Source: Bremerella cremea (lineage in GTDB: Bacteria; Planctomycetota; Planctomycetia; Pirellulales; Pirellulaceae). Taken from it: 64,000 nucleotides of DNA. Where the stretch lies: positions 1 through 64,000 of the forward strand of contig NZ_QPEX01000024.1 of NCBI RefSeq assembly GCF_003335505.1, read 5' to 3'. Positions 51,647-60,494 of this stretch are shown here, one piece after another. Within the stretch, counting starts at the first letter, position 1. Every line of letters begins with the position of its first letter. The position numbers were made by a program, and so were the translations under genes. The notes beneath the pieces were generated by a model. That model was not told the origin of the DNA. It saw only the letters and a list, made by a program, of their open reading frames with translations, and made no database searches.

Positions 51647-51959
51647 AACGATAGCCCTCTTTCTTAAATCTCAAACGAACGAAGTATGAAGTTATGATGC
51701 TACTTCGTCGAAACCGTTTCAATGTTGGGCTAAAAGTCGATCAAAATGCCGTAATGGCAGTCGCCAAAACGGTCGATAAGTACCTATCGCCAATAACTTT
51801 GTGCTTAATCCACTTGTGATTCCGACCGTCGAATGTCACAATGCGAAACAGCCAAGTGCCACTAATATAACCCCGTTGGGGTAGTTTGGGTTGCCGGTCG
51901 TCAAAAAACTTTTGCGATCTGTAAATTATCCTTGACTAACCCTGCAAGATTTCCACTCT
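51647..51959. other. tRNA-Leu upstream region, with no gene
   Basis: About 310 bp without a supported frame. It presumably contains the tRNA promoter, but I cannot point to a clear -35/-10 pair at the right distance. Confidence 0.35.
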
Positions 51960-52045
51960 GGCCGAGTGGCGGAATTGGCAGACGCACAGGACTTAAAATC
52001 CTGCGATGGGTAACCATCGTGCGGGTTCGATCCCCGCCTCGGCCA
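51960..52045 (+). tRNA. tRNA-Leu(UAA)
   Basis: The acceptor stem ggccgag (51960-51966) pairs with ctcggcc (52038-52044). The anticodon loop cttaaaa carries TAA between the stems cagga and tcctg. The extra arm (cgatgggtaaccatcg) and T-arm (gcgggttcgatccccgc) are intact. The discriminator is A and CCA is not encoded. This is the intact upstream copy used as an integration target (see the 133-bp repeat). Confidence 0.97.
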
Positions 52046-52123
52046 CTTATCTTTCTTTTGGGTCAATCGTTGGCCGGTGGTAGCGGTTGAAAGCTCTCTG
52101 CCGGCCAGGCCTCGGTTTCATCT
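51991..52123 (+). repeat. Left copy of the 133-bp direct repeat (att-like)
   Basis: The unit starts at the anticodon loop of tRNA-Leu (acttaaaatcctg) and ends at gcctcggtttcatct, that is 55 bases of tRNA plus 78 bases of flank. It is identical to 54199-54331. Confidence 0.95.
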
Positions 52124-52163
52124 CAAGCTCTGCTATAGCCCGCTCTCATTCTCCTAACAGAGC

Positions 52164-52391
52164 ATTCAACAAATCGAAGCTGAGTCAGGGCTGGCCATGA
52201 CCAAAGAATGGCTTTCCGTTCACGGCTCAACCACCCGGGAAACGCATTCCGAGGCGGACGGCCAAGAGGTGCCCGTTGCCGGGGAATTCACCGTAGGCGG
52301 ATATTCTTGCCGCTTTCCTGGCGATTGGCGGTTACCGCCTGAGGAGAGAATAAATTGCCAGTGTGGCGTTTTGAGCGGGTTCGTTGTATAG
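52164..52391 (+). pseudogene. Phage head morphogenesis protein (Mu gpF / SPP1 gp7-like) C-terminal relic
   Basis: The frame after the TAA at 52161-52163 reads SIQQIEAESGLAMTKEWLSV, then TRETHSEADGQEVPV, RFPGDWRLPPEERINCQC, ending in GVLSGFVV. This is the end of minor head proteins that characteristically finishes with PGD-x-x-x-P-x-E-x-x-NCRC. Only about 75 codons remain, starting 40 bases from the left repeat. It shows that the island descends from a prophage or phage-like element. Confidence 0.7.
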
Positions 52392-52406
52392 CGTCAAAAT
52401 GAACCG

Positions 52407-52745
52407 CTAAAAAACAGATAAAAATATGCCTTTAATCGATGCGAGATCACTCGCGTGAAAAGAACCCAACCGCCTGGCAATAAGCGTTTTTTCAATCGTG
52501 AAAGGCTTTGAACATTTCACTGTTGAAGATTGCCTGAGACCTGTTTGGGGAAAATTGGGTGAAGTCGAGTCTATTGCGAATGCGAAGGGAGCATTTCGAC
52601 TTGCAGTTGTTGAACTTATCGGGAGCACGATGACATCCGGTCCCCTATTAGCACCAGACCTGGAAATAACCACAACAGGTCTAGGCTTCGAACCGACACC
52701 GCCAGAAAATGGAAAGTTACATAGATAAATCTCTCCAGGAATCAT
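52407..52745 (-). CDS. MazF/PemK-family toxin (mRNA endoribonuclease)
   Basis: The 112-residue protein has the family N terminus GEIYLCNFPFSGGVGSKPRP followed by VVVIS, ISSTTASRNAPFAFAID in the middle and a LGSFHASDLASIKGIFL tail that matches the MazF end. MazF toxins cleave cellular RNA at short sequences. The ATG overlaps the stop of the upstream gene by four bases (ATGA at 52742-52745), so the pair is translationally coupled, as in toxin-antitoxin operons. It is the last gene of the cassette. Confidence 0.85.
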   Translation of the reverse strand: MIPGEIYLCNFPFSGGVGSKPRPVVVISRSGANRGPDVIVLPISSTTASRNAPFAFAIDSTSPNFPQTGLRQSSTVKCSKPFTIEKTLIARRLGSFHASDLASIKGIFLSVF

Positions 52746-52990
52746 AGCGGCTCGCCATCATCCATGGTGTATACGTCTTCTTCTGGCTCATTCCAGAAAG
52801 ACAATGCCGACTCCCCTACAATTAGCTGCTGCATGGTCGATATTTCGTCATCATCATTTTCCGCAAGGCACGTCACTCCGTTTTCTTGATCAGGCAACTG
52901 TGCATTAAAATTCGAGTCGAACGCGGGATCGTGATGCGTTGACTTTTGTGTGGTTTCTATGATTTGCTTATTCGGCGTTGCCCATTTCAT
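52742..52990 (-). CDS. Putative antitoxin for the MazF-like protein
   Basis: From the ATG at 52990 the protein has 82 residues and is very acidic. Its end (SALSFWNEPEEDVYTMDDGE) resembles the WDNPEDDVY-type C-terminal peptide by which MazE-like antitoxins mask MazF. There is no recognised DNA-binding N terminus (AbrB or RHH). The ATG at 52990 has AAGG 8 bases upstream; the frame could extend to 53101. It overlaps the previous gene's end by 23 bases. Confidence 0.6.
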   Translation of the reverse strand: MKWATPNKQIIETTQKSTHHDPAFDSNFNAQLPDQENGVTCLAENDDDEISTMQQLIVGESALSFWNEPEEDVYTMDDGEPL

Positions 52991-53816
52991 TCTCATCATC
53001 CTTATTTTCGTTATCCGAGACATCAAATTGCCCGAGGAATGCCCTTCCCTTTTCAGTAACAAACTTGTATGTCTCGTCAATGTTGCTAAGTATCGGGTCA
53101 AAATTTTGCGAATCTAAGTCAATTGGCGGAAGTACCGGATATGTCGACGCGATCTCCATCCATACTTGCCTAATATCTTGAGCATACGTTTCAAACCGCA
53201 TGGTCACGAAACTGCCATGGTGCCTGGGCGTCGAGTCATCCACCTCTGTAATTTGATAATCCGTTGTCGTCTCCTCCGAAGCATCGCCTTGACCATCATC
53301 AACATGATCGTGGGCAAACATCTCCGGAGGCATAAAGCGAAATCGCACTCCGAAAAATGATGGCGGGCGTTCAAAAGGATCGATTTTGTCCATTACACTC
53401 GCCACTCGCCCGGCGAGCAAATCAAGCGAGTTTCGCACGTTATGCGGCTGTGCCAAACAGTGAATCTTACATCTCTGCATTACAACCGGAGGACACCGGT
53501 GGTCGACGTCTCTGACCGCTTGCAGTATTTGCGAGACAATGTCCTGAAAAGTCTCAACCTCAAAATCTGGCTTTAATTCCTCAATTGTCAGCGAGTGCTT
53601 TCTGAGTTCGATAGACGACCTGCTCGATGAACTACGATCCGTTGAAAGAGTAATCGTGCTAGATGTCATTTCGATATTGTCATAAGCCGTTTCAACAGGA
53701 AGCTGTGCCATCTGAGCATAGAGTTTCCGTCCAAACGCCTTTCCGAAGCTAAGCTCATCAATCGGAAGAAACTCTAATTCCGTGTGAAAAAGAATCGCCC
53801 TTGGTTCGCCTAGCAT
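52968..53816 (-). CDS. Uncharacterised 282-residue protein leading the toxin cassette
   Basis: I recognise no domain with certainty. The protein begins AILFHTELEFLPIDELSFGK, has GKAFGRKLYAQMAQLPVE near 24, a variable Ser/Arg region near 55-65, FRFMPPEMFAHDHVDDGQGD near 155, and an acidic C terminus (SDNENKDDENEMGNAE). The general layout recalls the sporadic TIGR04255-like proteins, but I could not confirm that. It is transcribed first, with its stop inside the antitoxin gene. A role as a third component (sensor or second antitoxin) is inference. Confidence 0.6.
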   Translation of the reverse strand: MLGEPRAILFHTELEFLPIDELSFGKAFGRKLYAQMAQLPVETAYDNIEMTSSTITLSTDRSSSSRSSIELRKHSLTIEELKPDFEVETFQDIVSQILQAVRDVDHRCPPVVMQRCKIHCLAQPHNVRNSLDLLAGRVASVMDKIDPFERPPSFFGVRFRFMPPEMFAHDHVDDGQGDASEETTTDYQITEVDDSTPRHHGSFVTMRFETYAQDIRQVWMEIASTYPVLPPIDLDSQNFDPILSNIDETYKFVTEKGRAFLGQFDVSDNENKDDENEMGNAE

Positions 53817-54198
53817 GAATCGCCTTTACTTCTTAAGCATCATCCCTAATTACGCTCAACGTCGATAGCTTCTTGAAAAAAAGCCAAAACAACACAGATT
53901 CGGGAGGTGGGTTGTATGAATACCTTCTATGCAGGTCCTTGTCCACAGTTGAACCTTGAATTTTACAATATTTCCAGTCTCCATTCAAGAACCGATATTG
54001 ACAATACGCCAACTAGCGAAGTTCGCTTAAGATAACAAACAACCCAAGATTGTAGGCAATTCGGCTCAGCCTTACCAAACCAAAAACCAAACCAAATGGC
54101 GCTATCTGGGGATAAGCGTAGATGCCCAGAGGGCAAGAAACACCGGGGAAACAGGGCATTTACTTGCCCTACAGATATCCTGGAAGCCCTAGTGCCTT
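53817..54198. other. Island right arm, with no gene but a small inverted repeat
   Basis: The 380 bp upstream of the cassette holds its promoter region. The inverted repeat agggcaag (54127-54134) with cttgccct (54162-54169) lies close to the right repeat and could be an element end or a hairpin. Nothing else is supported. Confidence 0.35.
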
Positions 54199-54331
54199 AC
54201 TTAAAATCCTGCGATGGGTAACCATCGTGCGGGTTCGATCCCCGCCTCGGCCACTTATCTTTCTTTTGGGTCAATCGTTGGCCGGTGGTAGCGGTTGAAA
54301 GCTCTCTGCCGGCCAGGCCTCGGTTTCATCT
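54199..54331 (+). repeat. Right copy of the 133-bp direct repeat (att-like)
   Basis: The copy is identical to 51991-52123 and carries a 55-base tRNA-Leu 3' fragment that cannot fold into a full tRNA. The sequence diverges from the left copy immediately on both sides (g/t before, c/t after). Confidence 0.95.
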
Positions 54332-54490
54332 TCATCATGATTCGCGTTTGCGATCATGAACTCTTAACCAACCTGCGAAACAATCGCCTGGATTGGTTTT
54401 CTTCCTGGATACCGACCCCTTCGGGGGATCAGCCACCATATCCTCACCTCTTGAGAGCCGATTTTGCTTGTTCTCATTTTGGAGAAGTCG

Positions 54491-55849
54491 ATGAAAACGT
54501 TTGGCCCTCTCGTCCAGCGATGCCTGTTGGTCTTCTTTCTGGTTGGCAGCTCTGCACTGGCACATGATGGACACGAACACGCGGTGAAGGTCGAGCCGGC
54601 CGCGTATTATGCTCCTACCGCGATGCCTGACCGCATTATTTTGACCTGGACGGGCGATCCAGCCACTTCGCAGGCAGTGACTTGGCGTACTTCCACCGAT
54701 GTTGCCGAAGCCTATGCCGAAATCGCGGTGGCCGATGGTTCCCCCAAGTTCGATGAGAAAGCCAAGCAAGTTGTTGCCCAGACGCAGCCGCTTGAGACCG
54801 ATATCAATACGGCCAATTTTCACACGGTCGAATTTCAAGATCTGCAGCCAGGGACGAAGTACGCCTACCGCGTGGGGCATGGTGAGAACTGGAGCGAGTG
54901 GTTTCAGTTTTCGACACCGCGCGAAAACGAAGACAAGTTCTCGTTCATCTATTTTGGTGACGCGCAGAACGACATACGCTCGAAGTGGTCGCGAGTGATT
55001 CGGGAAGCGTACAGCGACGCCCCGAAAGCTGCGTTCATGTTACACGCTGGCGACCTGATCAATCATGCGGAAAACGATGCCGAGTGGGGCGAATGGTTCG
55101 GAGCTGGCTCGTTTCTGAACGCCATGATCCCCAGCGTTCCCGTGCCAGGCAATCACGAACAAGCAAAGCAAGAGAACGGCGAGCGTCGTCTAACTCATCA
55201 CTGGCGTCCTTCGTTCGCCTTGCCTGAAAACGGCCCGGCTGGCATGGAGGAAACCTGTTACACGCTGAGCTTTGGCAACATGCTGATCGTCGCCATGAAC
55301 AGTTCGGAAGATCTCGAAGTTCAAGCCAAATGGCTGACCAAGGTATTGCAAGACAACGACAAACCTTGGGTCGTTTGTACGTTCCATCACCCGGTCTACT
55401 CGACCGGCAAAGGCAGAGACAACGAAAAACTACGAAACACCTGGAAACCGATCTTCGACAAGTACAAGGTCGACCTGGTGCTGCAAGGGCACGACCATAC
55501 CTACGGTCGAACCGGGCTCGAAACGCCGCTTGTTTCTAGCGAAGAAGGCAAACAAGAGAAGAACATTCCGACCGGAGTCAACAACTTCGACGGTAAAACA
55601 GGCACCGTCTATGTGGTGTCGGTAAGTGGGCCGAAGATGTATAGCCTCGCTCCAGAACCGTTCATGAATAGCACTGCCGCGAACACGCAGCTTTATCAAA
55701 TTATCTCGGTCGATGGGAACACCCTGACGTACGAAGCGCGTACTGCGGTTGGTGAGATCTACGATAGTTTCACACTGAAGAAACAAGCCGGAGAAATCAA
55801 CCAACTCATCGAAGGCCCGATCGTGAAGAAACAGGCGGCGGCCGAGTAA
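54491..55849 (+). CDS. Secreted purple acid phosphatase-like metallophosphoesterase
   Basis: From the ATG at 54491 (GGAGAAG at 54480) the protein has 452 residues and a signal peptide (RCLLVFFLVGSSALAHDGHE). An N-terminal FN3-like domain (ILTWTGDPATSQAVTWRT) is followed by the dimetal phosphoesterase motifs: YFGDAQND near 157, LHAGDLINHAE near 187, VPGNHEQA near 221, CTFHHPVYST near 300 and QGHDHTYGR near 339. Purple acid phosphatases release phosphate from esters in the periplasm. The tRNA island lies just upstream, so the original promoter may have been displaced. Confidence 0.88.
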   Translation: MKTFGPLVQRCLLVFFLVGSSALAHDGHEHAVKVEPAAYYAPTAMPDRIILTWTGDPATSQAVTWRTSTDVAEAYAEIAVADGSPKFDEKAKQVVAQTQPLETDINTANFHTVEFQDLQPGTKYAYRVGHGENWSEWFQFSTPRENEDKFSFIYFGDAQNDIRSKWSRVIREAYSDAPKAAFMLHAGDLINHAENDAEWGEWFGAGSFLNAMIPSVPVPGNHEQAKQENGERRLTHHWRPSFALPENGPAGMEETCYTLSFGNMLIVAMNSSEDLEVQAKWLTKVLQDNDKPWVVCTFHHPVYSTGKGRDNEKLRNTWKPIFDKYKVDLVLQGHDHTYGRTGLETPLVSSEEGKQEKNIPTGVNNFDGKTGTVYVVSVSGPKMYSLAPEPFMNSTAANTQLYQIISVDGNTLTYEARTAVGEIYDSFTLKKQAGEINQLIEGPIVKKQAAAE

Positions 55850-55869
55850 ACGCCTCGCAGCGTTGCCTG

Positions 55870-56343
55870 TTAAAAGCGGTCGACATGGGCGCGAAACAAT
55901 TCCATGGTCATTCCGTTGGCGACATGCACGGCGGTCACGCCTAAGTCGCCCACTTCGCGGATGTTCCTCATTTCGTCATCAAAGAAAAGCATCTTTTCGT
56001 ACGCAACGCCGCTATCCTTTCGCAAGGCAGAAAAATGCCGTACTTTCGACGAGGGGTAGATCTCGGCAAAGGCGAAACGGTGCGTGATCGCCAACAGATC
56101 TAACAGTTCCTTAGCCCACCTTGGCTGTTCCGTGCGTGAAGCCAAGGCCAGCGGAATCGCTTGCTGATTGCAGTAGTCGAGAATCGCTTCCACATCGTCG
56201 TAGCAACGAATGTGGCGTTGTGTGCGATCGACGATCCGCTTCTGATCGATACGAAACGGGGGACTCAGGCAATCACACCATGTCCCTCCGCAGTCCCATA
56301 ACGTGAAGTCAAGATCAAACACAATCAGGCTGGGACCAGGCAA
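55870..56343 (-). CDS. MDP-1-like HAD phosphatase
   Basis: The protein of 158 residues starts at a TTG (56343) with ACGGAG nine bases before. It has HAD motif I IVFDLDFTLWDCGGTWCDCL near 7, ALASRTEQPRWAKELL near 60, and motif III/IV FDDEMRNIREVGDLGVTAV near 115, matching magnesium-dependent phosphatase-1 (fructosamine-6-phosphatase type). The longer frame from 56541 would run through the promoter region of the divergent glycerophosphodiesterase and adds 66 residues without family support. Confidence 0.75.
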   Translation of the reverse strand: MPGPSLIVFDLDFTLWDCGGTWCDCLSPPFRIDQKRIVDRTQRHIRCYDDVEAILDYCNQQAIPLALASRTEQPRWAKELLDLLAITHRFAFAEIYPSSKVRHFSALRKDSGVAYEKMLFFDDEMRNIREVGDLGVTAVHVANGMTMELFRAHVDRF

Positions 56344-56519
56344 CGATTTTAGCTCCGTAAAATTGAGTGAGTGAGTGAACGTCTCGTTCTCTGCTAACAG
56401 CAGCCGTGTCGGAGCAAGAAACGGGCCCCGACGATCGGCTTCACTCAGGCAGCACGATTCTTCATGTTTCTTTAACCACTGCTTCGCTGCAGGCTGGGGC
56501 AAAGGCAGCCTCTGGCGAC

Positions 56520-56525
56520 TATAAT
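56520..56525 (+). promoter_or_regulatory. Candidate -10 box of the glycerophosphodiesterase gene
   Basis: A perfect TATAAT lies 52 bases before the ATG at 56577. No good -35 box is seen 17 bases before it, so activation may be needed. Confidence 0.3.
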
Positions 56526-56576
56526 ACGTGCTTTTCACCATTAAAGCGACTCACTGCTTATATAGAGGATTTTTGG

Positions 56577-57410
56577 ATGCGTATCTGGCTTGGATTATCA
56601 CTTGTGGCCTTCGCGGCATTTGGATGTTTCCCCAGCACAGGACAAGCACAAATGATCGTTGCCCATCGTGGTGCCTCGTTCGTCGCCCCAGAAAACACTT
56701 TGGCGTCGTTTCAGGAAGCCTGGCAGCAAGATGCCGATGTCGTGGAAGGAGACTTCTATCTGACCAAGGATGGAGCAATTGTCTGCATCCACGACAAGAA
56801 CACCGAACGTACCTCAGGCGGAACAGCTAAATTAAAGATCGAGGACTCGACGCTGGAAGAACTTCGTGCGATTGATGTCGGCACTTGGAAAGCCCCCAAG
56901 TACGCTGGCCAAAAGATTCCAACCTTAGAAGAAGTGCTGGCCACCATTCCCGAAAACGGCAAGATTTTCATCGAGATCAAGTCTGGCCCTGAAATCGTCG
57001 AGCCGCTTCAAGCAGCATTGAAGAAGGCCAACCTGAAAGACGAGCAAGTTATCTTCATCTGCTTCAACGAAGAAGTGGTAAGCCAGTGCCGCGAAAAAAT
57101 GCCGCAACATAAAGCAAGCTGGCTAACCAGCTACAAACAAAACAAGCTATCGGGCAAGTGGAGCCCATCGCTTGAATCGGTTGTGAAAACACTTAAAAAA
57201 ACCGGTGCCACTGGACTTGGTACCCAAGCCAACGATACCGTGGTAACGCCTGAATTTGTCAAAGCAATCCGCGATGCGGGCATCGAATGCCATGTGTGGA
57301 CAGTCAACGATCCGCAGCAAGCACAACGTTATGCAGAACTTGGGTTTGATTCGATAACAACCGATAAACCAGCTGAGATTCGTGCGGCGGTCACCAGCGA
57401 AAACAAGTAG
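56577..57410 (+). CDS. Secreted glycerophosphodiester phosphodiesterase
   Basis: The protein of 277 residues starts at 56577 with AGAGGA at 56565-56570 and a signal peptide ending near FPSTGQAQ. The GDPD motifs are IVAHRGASFVAPENTLASF near 26 (His and Glu), GDFYLTKDGAIVCIHDKNTE near 58 and GKIFIEIKSGPEIVEPL near 127. It hydrolyses glycerophosphodiesters to glycerol-3-phosphate and alcohol in the periplasm, releasing phosphate-bearing carbon. With the phosphatase genes around it, phosphate scavenging is a reasonable context, though no pho box is visible. Confidence 0.9.
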   Translation: MRIWLGLSLVAFAAFGCFPSTGQAQMIVAHRGASFVAPENTLASFQEAWQQDADVVEGDFYLTKDGAIVCIHDKNTERTSGGTAKLKIEDSTLEELRAIDVGTWKAPKYAGQKIPTLEEVLATIPENGKIFIEIKSGPEIVEPLQAALKKANLKDEQVIFICFNEEVVSQCREKMPQHKASWLTSYKQNKLSGKWSPSLESVVKTLKKTGATGLGTQANDTVVTPEFVKAIRDAGIECHVWTVNDPQQAQRYAELGFDSITTDKPAEIRAAVTSENK

Positions 57411-57418
57411 CTCGTTGC

Positions 57419-60370
57419 CTACGGCAACGATGGCTCTTGAAAAGCGAGTAAAGCGTTGTGAGCTTGGGGCCCCGCTGGCAAACGTAAAATGAATTTACAG
57501 CCGTGCCCCTGGCCATCCGACTCTAACTTGATTGTGCCGCCATGAAAATCGATGATTCGCTTTACAATGGCCAGCCCGATCCCTGTTCCACCTGAGTCGG
57601 GATCAAGCTTGTCGAACAATTGAAAGATGCGTTCCTGAAATTCAACTGCGACCCCAGGCCCATTGTCGGTCACTTCGACAACGACAAAGTCTTCGTCCTT
57701 CGTCGCCGAAATATTGACCTGAGGGTTAGCCTCACGATTATGCTTAATCGCATTGTCGATCAAGTTTTGCATGAGCTGACGAATCTGAACCGGATCGCCA
57801 AAGATGGTCAGTTCGCTACACGCATTGCCCACTTCTGCCCCGCGTGCTTCAATTTCGCCAGCCAACAGCGTGATGGCCTCACCAATCACCTCTTGCAACG
57901 AAATGGTCGAACGCGTTTTCAGGTTACGACCAATCCGTGAAAGTTCTAGCAGGTCGTCCAGCAATTGTTTCATACCGTCGGCGGCTGAACCGATGATGGT
58001 AAGATCTTCCTGAATGGCTTTCTGATCGTTATTGGCCAAGTCTTCACTTAAGATGCCCAGAAAACCTTTGATGGTAATCAGCGGTGACTTCAGGTCGTGC
58101 GAGACGGTATAGGTAAACTGTTTAAGCTCGGCGTTAGTTGCTTCTAAATTACGAATGAGTGCTTCGCGTACCCTTTCCGATTCAATTCGCTCGGTAATAT
58201 CAGTTAACGCAAATACTCCTCCGGCAAACGCCCCGTCCTGATCAAACAAAGGAGCGCCATTAATCGAAACGATCATCTCGTCATCCGGTGCAAACCGAAT
58301 TCGATAGCAAATATCGTAGACCGATTTCTGCGACTTGCTAACTCTCGCAAAAGGACGGCACTCGTCAGGCAGAGGATTGCCCGATAAATCAAACAATTGC
58401 CAGGGGAACGTGTAAATCACCTTGTCGACAAGTTCATTACGACCAACCCGCAAGGAATTCTCTAGGGCGGTATTCAAAAACTGAATCGCTCCTTCGGCGT
58501 TCACCACCATGATCGAAGCAACGCTTGTTTCCATCACTTGATCCAAGAGGGCCTTCTCCCACCGCAATTGCTCTTCGGCACGAATGCGGTCGGTGATGTT
58601 AACGGCGATTCCCATTATCTGGGTAGGCTCACCCTTGCTATTTCGCTGAAAGACCACACGCTGAATATCAAACCAAAGCCAATCTCCGTTCTTATGCCGC
58701 ACACGGAGGTTGTCACGTCGTACCGCCGGTTCGTCCGATTCGAACCAGTTACGATGTGATTGGATGATGCGCGGCAAATCATCAGGATGAAAAGCTTCCA
58801 CATAAAACTTGGATCCGAGTTGCTCGATGATTTCCTTAGAGTAACCGAGTTGTCGCTCCATATTATCGTTAGCGAACACAATCGATTCAGATGCGAGATC
58901 AAAGATGTAGATGATTCCAGGTGACGCGCTGATTACATTCTCAGCGAATTCCTTGGCCGCTTGCGTCTGCTGTTCCGCCGCCTTCCGCAGAGTTGCATCA
59001 CGAGCTGCCGACATAACAAACGATTGTCCGGCTCGTTCCAAGACTGTCAGCCGTATTTCAACAGGAAATGTCGTTCCATCCTTTCGTCGATGGACGCGTT
59101 CCACCAGTGGATGATAGTTGCGACCGTTGCGTGCGAGTTCATTCCACACCCGCATCCCATCCGCTAGATTCCAGTCGAGATCGATATCGGCCACTGACAT
59201 GCCAATAAGTTCTTCGCGAAGGTATCCTAAGCTATGACAAGCCTCCTGATTGGCATCAATGATCTTCCCTTGTAAATCACGCACATAGATAGCGTCCGCG
59301 GCCCCATCAAACAAAAGGCGAAAGCGTGTTTCACTAGTTTCGATCGTTCTCAGGTGGGCTTCCTGACGCTGGCTAGCCACATCCAATTCGTCGGCCATAT
59401 TGTTAAAAGAATCGGCCAGGATAGCGAACTCTCCTGAGCGTTTGGAAGTGATGCGAACGGCTTGTTCACCACGCGCATAACGGTGTATCGTCTGAATGAT
59501 CTCTTGTAACGGCCGTAGCGTCCGCTCGCTGAAGAACAGGGCCAAGATCACTGCAGCCGTCAATCCGCAAGCAACAGCAGTAATTTTAGACCAGGCAAGG
59601 CGATTGTAGACCGTCGTGATGCGGGCCTCGGGAATCGCCTCGACCAATTTCCAATAGGTATCGGGCACATCTGCAACCGAAACTAAATAGCTTTCGCCGT
59701 CCTTGTTCACCAGCTTTGGGGTCTGAGCGAGATTGGAGTGTTCTTTCAGAAAATCGGCCATCCCTGTGGCTGCAATCAAATGATTGGCATCATCCATTAA
59801 TGCCAAGAAACCACCTTGCCTCACTTCCATCGAACGCACAAAGTTGACCAATTCCGAGTCAAGAATCGAGAGCCCAAAAGCGCCACGCTGAGTACCATCT
59901 TCACCAAAGACAGGCACGATCATCAGCAGAATATCTCTTCCTGAATCGCGGCTTTTCAAGATCCGTGTAATCACGGTCTCTCCACGTAAGAGCCCAGGAA
60001 AATAGTCACGATCAGCCACATTGAAATTCGAGCCGTTCGCGGCGTGAACCTTGCCGTTCATCTCGTAAAAGTAGAGCCGTTCAATCTTGGGGGGAGTGCC
60101 ACTCTCTTGCGACTTGAGAAAGCTCACGATCTCGGGCACTTCGCCATTTTTAAGCAGAGGCATCGAAGCAATCGCCTTCAGCAAGGCAAGCTTTTCGTCC
60201 ATAAAGAACTTAACCTCGTTCCGCTTCGCGTCGAGGTTAGCCCACATGGTCTGGTCGATCTGCTCTTGCAGCAGGCCCTGGGTAATGTAGGAATCGAGAA
60301 CCGTAGCCAGACCAACCGCAATCAGCGCGGGTACCGCCCCAAGAAAAAAGTATTTGCGAAGAAGATTCAC
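57419..60370 (-). CDS. Multi-PAS sensor histidine kinase with dCACHE and HAMP
   Basis: The 983-residue protein has a membrane helix near 10-28, a periplasmic dCACHE-like sensor near 35-250 (DRDYFPGLLRGETVITRIL), a second helix near 262-282, a HAMP segment near 290-340, three PAS domains (starting near 348, 476 and 605), a dimerisation/phosphoacceptor motif TYTVSHDLKSPLITIKGFLG near 757 and a HATPase with N box NLIDNAIKHNREANPQ near 880 and G boxes DNGPGVAVEFQERIF and GGTGIGLAIVKRIIDFHGG. No receiver domain or partner regulator is adjacent. It is a phytochrome-like hybrid-free kinase of the two-component system. Confidence 0.93.
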   Translation of the reverse strand: MNLLRKYFFLGAVPALIAVGLATVLDSYITQGLLQEQIDQTMWANLDAKRNEVKFFMDEKLALLKAIASMPLLKNGEVPEIVSFLKSQESGTPPKIERLYFYEMNGKVHAANGSNFNVADRDYFPGLLRGETVITRILKSRDSGRDILLMIVPVFGEDGTQRGAFGLSILDSELVNFVRSMEVRQGGFLALMDDANHLIAATGMADFLKEHSNLAQTPKLVNKDGESYLVSVADVPDTYWKLVEAIPEARITTVYNRLAWSKITAVACGLTAAVILALFFSERTLRPLQEIIQTIHRYARGEQAVRITSKRSGEFAILADSFNNMADELDVASQRQEAHLRTIETSETRFRLLFDGAADAIYVRDLQGKIIDANQEACHSLGYLREELIGMSVADIDLDWNLADGMRVWNELARNGRNYHPLVERVHRRKDGTTFPVEIRLTVLERAGQSFVMSAARDATLRKAAEQQTQAAKEFAENVISASPGIIYIFDLASESIVFANDNMERQLGYSKEIIEQLGSKFYVEAFHPDDLPRIIQSHRNWFESDEPAVRRDNLRVRHKNGDWLWFDIQRVVFQRNSKGEPTQIMGIAVNITDRIRAEEQLRWEKALLDQVMETSVASIMVVNAEGAIQFLNTALENSLRVGRNELVDKVIYTFPWQLFDLSGNPLPDECRPFARVSKSQKSVYDICYRIRFAPDDEMIVSINGAPLFDQDGAFAGGVFALTDITERIESERVREALIRNLEATNAELKQFTYTVSHDLKSPLITIKGFLGILSEDLANNDQKAIQEDLTIIGSAADGMKQLLDDLLELSRIGRNLKTRSTISLQEVIGEAITLLAGEIEARGAEVGNACSELTIFGDPVQIRQLMQNLIDNAIKHNREANPQVNISATKDEDFVVVEVTDNGPGVAVEFQERIFQLFDKLDPDSGGTGIGLAIVKRIIDFHGGTIKLESDGQGHGCKFILRLPAGPQAHNALLAFQEPSLP

Positions 60371-60494
60371 GATCGACGAACTTCGGCTTCAAGGAACCGG
60401 GAGGGCAAAGAAATCATCGCCTGATTATCTCGCAAGGATACCGGTCCGTCAAAACCGAAATATCTCTCCGCTCGGAAAGTCGCAAGCTTTTGTG

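Larger units (their letters stand above)
52124..54198. mobile_element. 2.1-kb island between tRNA-Leu repeats
   Basis: The insert is flanked by a perfect 133-bp duplication of tRNA-Leu 3' half and downstream DNA. It holds a phage head-protein relic and a MazF-type toxin cassette. No integrase is present, so the element has probably been reduced after integration or was mobilised in trans. Gene content and low-complexity acidic proteins differ from the neighbours. Confidence 0.7.

Noticed and set aside
54199..54253. Second tRNA-Leu at the right repeat
   Set aside because: It lacks the acceptor 5' strand, D-arm and half of the anticodon stem, so it is only a fragment.
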